Part shown: positions 39,501 through 45,500 of the stretch, one piece after another
Layout of the letters: the number at the start of each line of letters is the position of its first letter
Numbering within the stretch: position 1 is the first letter of the stretch
NCBI RefSeq assembly: GCF_037042905.1
Contig: NC_087251.1
Location: 36,202,501 to 36,266,500, forward strand
DNA: 64,000 nucleotides
Reading direction: 5' to 3'
Source: Lytechinus pictus
Lineage: Eukaryota; Echinodermata; Echinoidea; Temnopleuroida; Toxopneustidae
Notes under the pieces: model-generated
Databases searched by the model: none
What the model was told of the DNA's origin: nothing
The model's input: the letters and a program-made list of their open reading frames with translations, nothing else
Translations under genes and position numbers: made by a program

Positions 39501-42500
39501 GAAGGCGCCTAGAGGGTGAAAAGAAAAAAGACTGAGTTCTAGAGGGCAGATGACGGAAAGAAAGTGTTTCAGGATGGCGGGGGTTGATATAGATATTTGC
39601 ACTGAGCTGTTCACAGTTACAAATTCCACGAAGACACTTAATTGCAAAGGAACATAGGAGATAATCTCGTCGGGAGGCAAGTGAAGACCAGTCGAGAAGT
39701 TTGAGCCTATCTTCGTAGGACATCTCACCACGACGCTGTTTTAGGGCAAGTCTAGTGGCTGTCCTCTGAACACGCTCAAGCTTATCCACCTGTTTTGAGG
39801 TTGTGGGATGCCATGCAGGCACACCATACTCTAAGATCGGTAATACTATTGACTTGTATAAGCAGAATATAGAGGATGCAGAAGCACCACGTGCCACCAG
39901 TCTTATGAATCCCAATAGACGATTAGCACGTAATACAACAGAGTCAATGTGGGTTTTCCAGGAGAGATCGGAAGAGAGGATCAGTCCCAGGTATCTAATG
40001 GAAGAATCAAAACTTAGAGCAGTATTGTTTAAGTAATAGGTAGGTGGGTTAACTCGTCTACTTCTTGTGATATGCATCACCTTTGTCTTTGAGGTATTAA
40101 AAGTCATTCCATTTCTTGCACACCAAGAATTCAAAGCAACAAGATCTGATTGAAGTTGATGTTCATCTGCAGATGAATAGATGTTCCTAAAAATAAGAAC
40201 ATCATCTGCAAACAGAACACAAGGAGATAGAGCATAATGGGAGATATGATTGACAAACAAGTTAAAAAGTGTGGGGCCCAGGACACTCCCTTGGGGGACG
40301 CCGCTTGGGACATCAATCCAGTCCGATGAAGAGCCTAAAAACAAAACTTGCTGAGATCTGTTGGAGAGAAAGGAGTGAATCCAGTTCCATAAACTACCCT
40401 GAATGTTAAATGATTTGGCAAGTTTAAAAAAAAGCTGTGTGTGTGGCATTCTGTCGAATGCCTTCGACATATCTAAGAAGACTGCATCAATCCTGGGTGC
40501 ACGGGTTTTGTCCAAGGTACAACTCCACTGGTGATAAACATTTGTCAATTGTGTTACACAGCTTTTACCAGAGACAAAACCATGCTGCCCAGGGTTGAGA
40601 AGTCCATTTGCATAAATATGTTCCTGGATGTTCTTAACGATAAAACCCTCAAGGAGCTTACAAAGAACTGAGGTTAAAGCAACAGGACGATAGTTCGTGA
40701 CAAGTGATTTGTCCCCACCCTTGAAAACGGGTGTAATATGTGCCCGTTTCCAGGACAATGGAACTTTGCCACAACCTAAGGATGTATTGAAAAGAATAGA
40801 AATAGGAAATGAAATTTCTTCTGCAACTTCAAGAAGTATACTGGGAAGAATGCCGTCAGGTCCAGGAGACTTATTTCTCTGCAGACGAAGAAGAGCCAAG
40901 TGAACCTGTGAAGAAGATACAGAGAAATGTGAAAGAACAGGAATGTGCAAATTACAAGTAGGGGGATCATCAGGTAGAGTACATTGCTGACTGAATACAG
41001 AACTAAAATAAGAACTGAAAGCATCTGCAATATCTCCAGGATTTGAAATATCTACATCATTAAACCTAAACTTAGGAGGAGGAGGCGAGTTTTTGGGAGT
41101 TCTTATAAAAGCCCAAAACCTACGTCTATTGTCATCACAGGCAAACAATGTATTAACATATGTCCAATACGATTTTCTACAGTCCTTCTTCACATTATTT
41201 CTGACAGCTTTATAATTTGACCAGTCTACATGATTATGAGTTCTCCTAGCAAGTCTAAACAGAGAATGTTTTTCATTAATCAGAGACCTGATTTCGGGTG
41301 TGATCCAAGGAGAGAGCCGATTCTTCCGTTTGTGCACCTGTGGGATAGTTTCCTTAATGGCAGCATCAAGAAAGTCTGTGAAGATTTCGTTGCACTCATC
41401 CACATCAGTTCCAGGTAAAATAGCTCGCCATGGGATCAGATGAATGAGGTATCGAAGTCTCGCAAAATCCCCACGACGAACCTGTAGAAAGGACCTCAAA
41501 GTGGCTCGTTGGGACGAAGGTCTCGGAGAACGGATACGGATGTTAACAGCATGATGATCAGATGTCACTGGGTTACTTGCAGTATCAACGTGGATCAAGG
41601 AATAAGGCCAAGTGAGGTTTAATGACACTACCAACACAATGAGTTATAAGTGTCTGAATATTAATATGTCAAGTTATGTTAAATAGTAGGATTTGTTTTC
41701 TTAATGTTAAATATATATGTGATCTATGGGTTAAATTACAAAGCAAATGGATAGAATAGAAAATGTAAACTACTTCACCGGGAAATTCATTTTGTCAATT
41801 TCTCAGCAAAGTACACATTACCAGAATTATTTGGCACATATATTTTAATCCACACCTACTTAGATTCTGTTAATTTTTTTAAATGTTTTGTGGAAGGAAC
41901 AAAAACTCTTTATTAAAAAAAGTATCTTCTTTCTTACCAAGATCTCAGATAGTCCACTGTGGCCTTGTCCTTGGATATCACTTCAGCAACAATGTGCTGC
42001 ACACCTTCCTCCACCTCTTTAGCAGTCCTTGTACATCCTAATGATCAAATTATTCAAAGTTATTCTAAGATTGAAATAGTGCAAAATGGTAATAAACAGT
42101 CATTTCAGATTACTTGAGTTGAAAATTTGATATTGACTTTCCAGTCTCGAATTTCCTTAACAGATTTGTTCAGACATGGCGAAACAGAACCCGAGTTTGG
42201 GCAAAGGGAAAGCTAAAGGATACATTTACTGAATTAAATTCATCAATATCTTTATATTACACCTGGTGAGCTGTTCTTCACGGTCATATTCCATGCATGA
42301 AAAACACCTGTCATGCTAAGAGATATGATTGGTCAAATATTGTGGCATGTTGGTCTTTCAGGCACCTAACAAGTCTGAGCTGCGTGTGTGAGCAGGATTC
42401 CAGTTCAAATGGACGATCAGAAGCAAAAAGGCACTGAGCAGGATTTCTGCTCACCTGGACGATAGCAAGCAAACGGCCCTGAGTAGGACTCCAGTTCTGT

Positions 42501-45500
42501 TGGGTTATTGAAAGTGAAAAGGTGCTGAGGATTACAGTTCAGCTGGATGATTGGAAGTGAAAGGCACTGAGCAGGATTCCAGCTCACCTGGATGATCAGA
42601 AGTAAAAGGCGCCGAGCAGGATTCCAGTTCTGTTGGGTAATTGAAAGTGAAAAGGTGCTGAGGATTACAGTTCAGCTGGATGACTGGAAGTGAAAGGCAC
42701 TGAGCAGAATTCCAGCTCACCTGGATGATCAGAAGCAAAAGGCGCTGAGCAGGATTCCAGTTCTGTTGGGTAATTGAAAGTGAAAAGGTGCTGAGGATTC
42801 CAGTTCAGCTGGATGATTGGAAGTGAAAGGTACTGAGCAGGATTCCAGCTCACCTGGATGATCAGAAGCAAAAGGTGTTGAGCAGGATTCCAGTTCTGTT
42901 GGGTTATTGAAAGTGAAAAGGTGCTGAGGATTACAGTTCAGCTGGATGATTGGAAGTGAAAGGTACTGAGCAGGATTCCAGCTCACCTGGATGATCAGAA
43001 GTAAAAGGCGCCGAGCAGGATTCCAGTTCTGTTGGGTAATTGAAAGTGAAAAGGTGCTGAGGATTCCAGTTCAGCTGGATGACTGGAAGTGAAAGGCACT
43101 GAGCAGAATTCCAGCTCACCTGGATGATCAGAAGCAAAAGGCGCTGAGCAGGATTCCAGTTCTGTTGGGTAATTGAAAGTGAAAAGGTGCTGAGGATTCC
43201 AGTTCAGCTGGATGATTGGAAGTGAAAGGTACTGAGCAGGATTCCAGCTCACCTGGATGATCAGAAGCAAAAGGTGTTGAGCAGGATTCCAGTTCTGTTG
43301 GGTTATTGAAAGTGAAAAGGTGCTGAGGATTACAGTTCAGCTGGATGATTGGAAGTGAAAGGTACTGAGCAGGATTCCAGCTCACCTGGATGATCAGAAG
43401 TAAAAGGCGCCGAGCAGGATTCCAGTTCTGTTGGGTAATTGAAAGTGAAAAGGTGCTGAGGATTCCAGTTCAGCTGGATGACTGGAAGTGAAAGGCACTG
43501 AGCAGAATTCCAGCTCACCTGGATGATCAGAAGCAAAAGGCGCTGAGCAGGATTCCAGTTCTGTTGGGTAATTGAAAGTGAAAAGGTGCTGAGGATTCCA
43601 GTTCAGCTGGATGATTGGAAGTGAAAGGTACTGAGCAGGATTCCAGCTCACCTGGATGATCAGAAGTAAAAGGCGCTGAGCAGGATTCTAGTTCTGTTGG
43701 GTAATTGAAAGTGAAAAGGTGCTGAGGATTCCAGTTCAGCTGGATGATTGGAAGTGAAAGGCACTGAGCAGGATTCCAGCTCACCTGGATGATCAGAAGC
43801 AAAAGGCGCTGAGCAGGATTCCAGTTCTGTTGGGTAATTGAAAGTGAAAAGGTGCTGAGGATTCCAGTTCAGTTGGATGATTGGAAATGATGAGCTGAGG
43901 ATTCCAGTTTCGCTGGACGTTCGGAAGTGAAAAAGGTACTGAGGGTTTCACTTTGACTGGACGGTTGAAGCAAAAGGTACTGATCAGGATTCCAGCTGAA
44001 AATGGCAGCTAAGACTTTGAAGGTGCCTTACAGAAAATGTCCTTTATATCACTTTGTTATTGGAGTATTAAAATTATCCCCCCCCCAAAAAAAAAAAATA
44101 AAATAAAATAAAACAGCTCAGAAAAAGCTAGATAGCAGAGAAATGACATGAAGGTACTGAGCAGGATTCTAGCTGAAAGAGGCAGCTCAGACTTCGAAGG
44201 TGCCATACAGAAAATTCCCTTTTATCACTTTATTACTGGAGTGTTAAATTATCCCAAACATTAAGAAGAAAAAAAAATAAGACAGCTCAGAAAAAGCTAG
44301 ATAGTATAGAATGATGACATGTAGCAACATTCTTTTGCCTAGGAAGAGCTCTCTTCATGAATTAGGAGACTATTTTCAGACAATATGAGGTTGCCACCAT
44401 TGCCATATTTCTAAAATACAGCTTTTTCTGACCTGGATCCCGTTGCATAAAAGTTTCTATTATGGTATCTTTGCCATCCAATGGTAACTACCATGGTAAC
44501 GCTGATCAACAGCAAATCAAAATCAAGTATTCCATGCAAGTTACCATTTGATGGCAAGTTGCCATAATGGTAACTCTTATGCAATGGGACCCTGCTCTCA
44601 AATTTTTTTTTTAATGTTAAGAAATGAGGTTTGAACAGGGCAGTAAGGTTCACCTTCTGACTGGATGTAGTCCTGTACGTTAAAGAGACCTTTATCTCCT
44701 AAAATGTCTTCCGCTGCAGGCTCTAATCCAGCCTTTCTGGCTCTCTCAGCCAATGTTGTTTTTGAACCACTTTTAAAAGGAGCAACCTGCAAATAAAAAC
44801 AAAGCACATGCATAGGTATCAACAGTCATTCAGCTTTTCACACTCAAAAGCAATGCATTCTTGAAAGTCAAAATCTTGACTGACCATTTGAACAGGACAA
44901 GTACAGAAGTATAAACTTAAATCTGAAGCATCCTGATATGACATGAAAACATATCCAGTCATATAAAGCTAGTCGTTAACTTTCAAAGCAATTTGCTATC
45001 ATTTACTGGTGTAGGATTATAATAATTACAGAATAAAATCAATTACCGGGGGTTAATATTGTTTTTCATTGAATGTTGTATCCTAAGCTAACAATTTTTT
45101 ATTTCTTTTTATTCACAAAACAAAAATATTTTTAGTTAATAAAAAAAACAGTAAAAATCTGGGTATTGAAATTATTCATTTTTGTTTGTGAAAAAGAGAC
45201 TTTTAATTACTGACAACTATAGTGAAATCTTAGATTTTAATTAGCAAAGAAATATGGTTACTTTGGTAACTGTGATTATGTCCTTATTCCTGCTATGACC
45301 CCAAAAATATGTGTGTAGCCCCATTCATGAATTTCTATTTGCAGCTAGTGCATGTGACACTTGCTAGACTCAAGTCAATTTCTTATCATATTCCCACATT
45401 TTACAGTACATACTAGGTTATTTAGTGTATAATAATCCATTTGTCAATTTAACTTTCAGCTCCCGTCTGTGAATTTAAAATGCGGATGCTCTTAAAAAGT

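Larger units (their letters stand above)
38178..41637 (-). mobile_element. 5'-truncated CR1-like non-LTR retrotransposon in SRBD1 intron 5
   Basis: Contains the long reverse transcriptase frame (39394-41637), a 3' UTR of about 1.2 kb and, on the minus strand, an end GGCCAAATAAATAATAATAA in place of a poly-A tail. Short 3' microsatellite tails are typical of CR1-type elements. The element lies in the same orientation as SRBD1. The 5' limit is uncertain because only the last residues of the APE endonuclease are present. Confidence 0.8.

Noticed and set aside
42532-43802. Repeated 68-91-codon minus-strand frames
   Set aside because: By-products of the 133-bp minisatellite period; identical frames recur every 399 bp.
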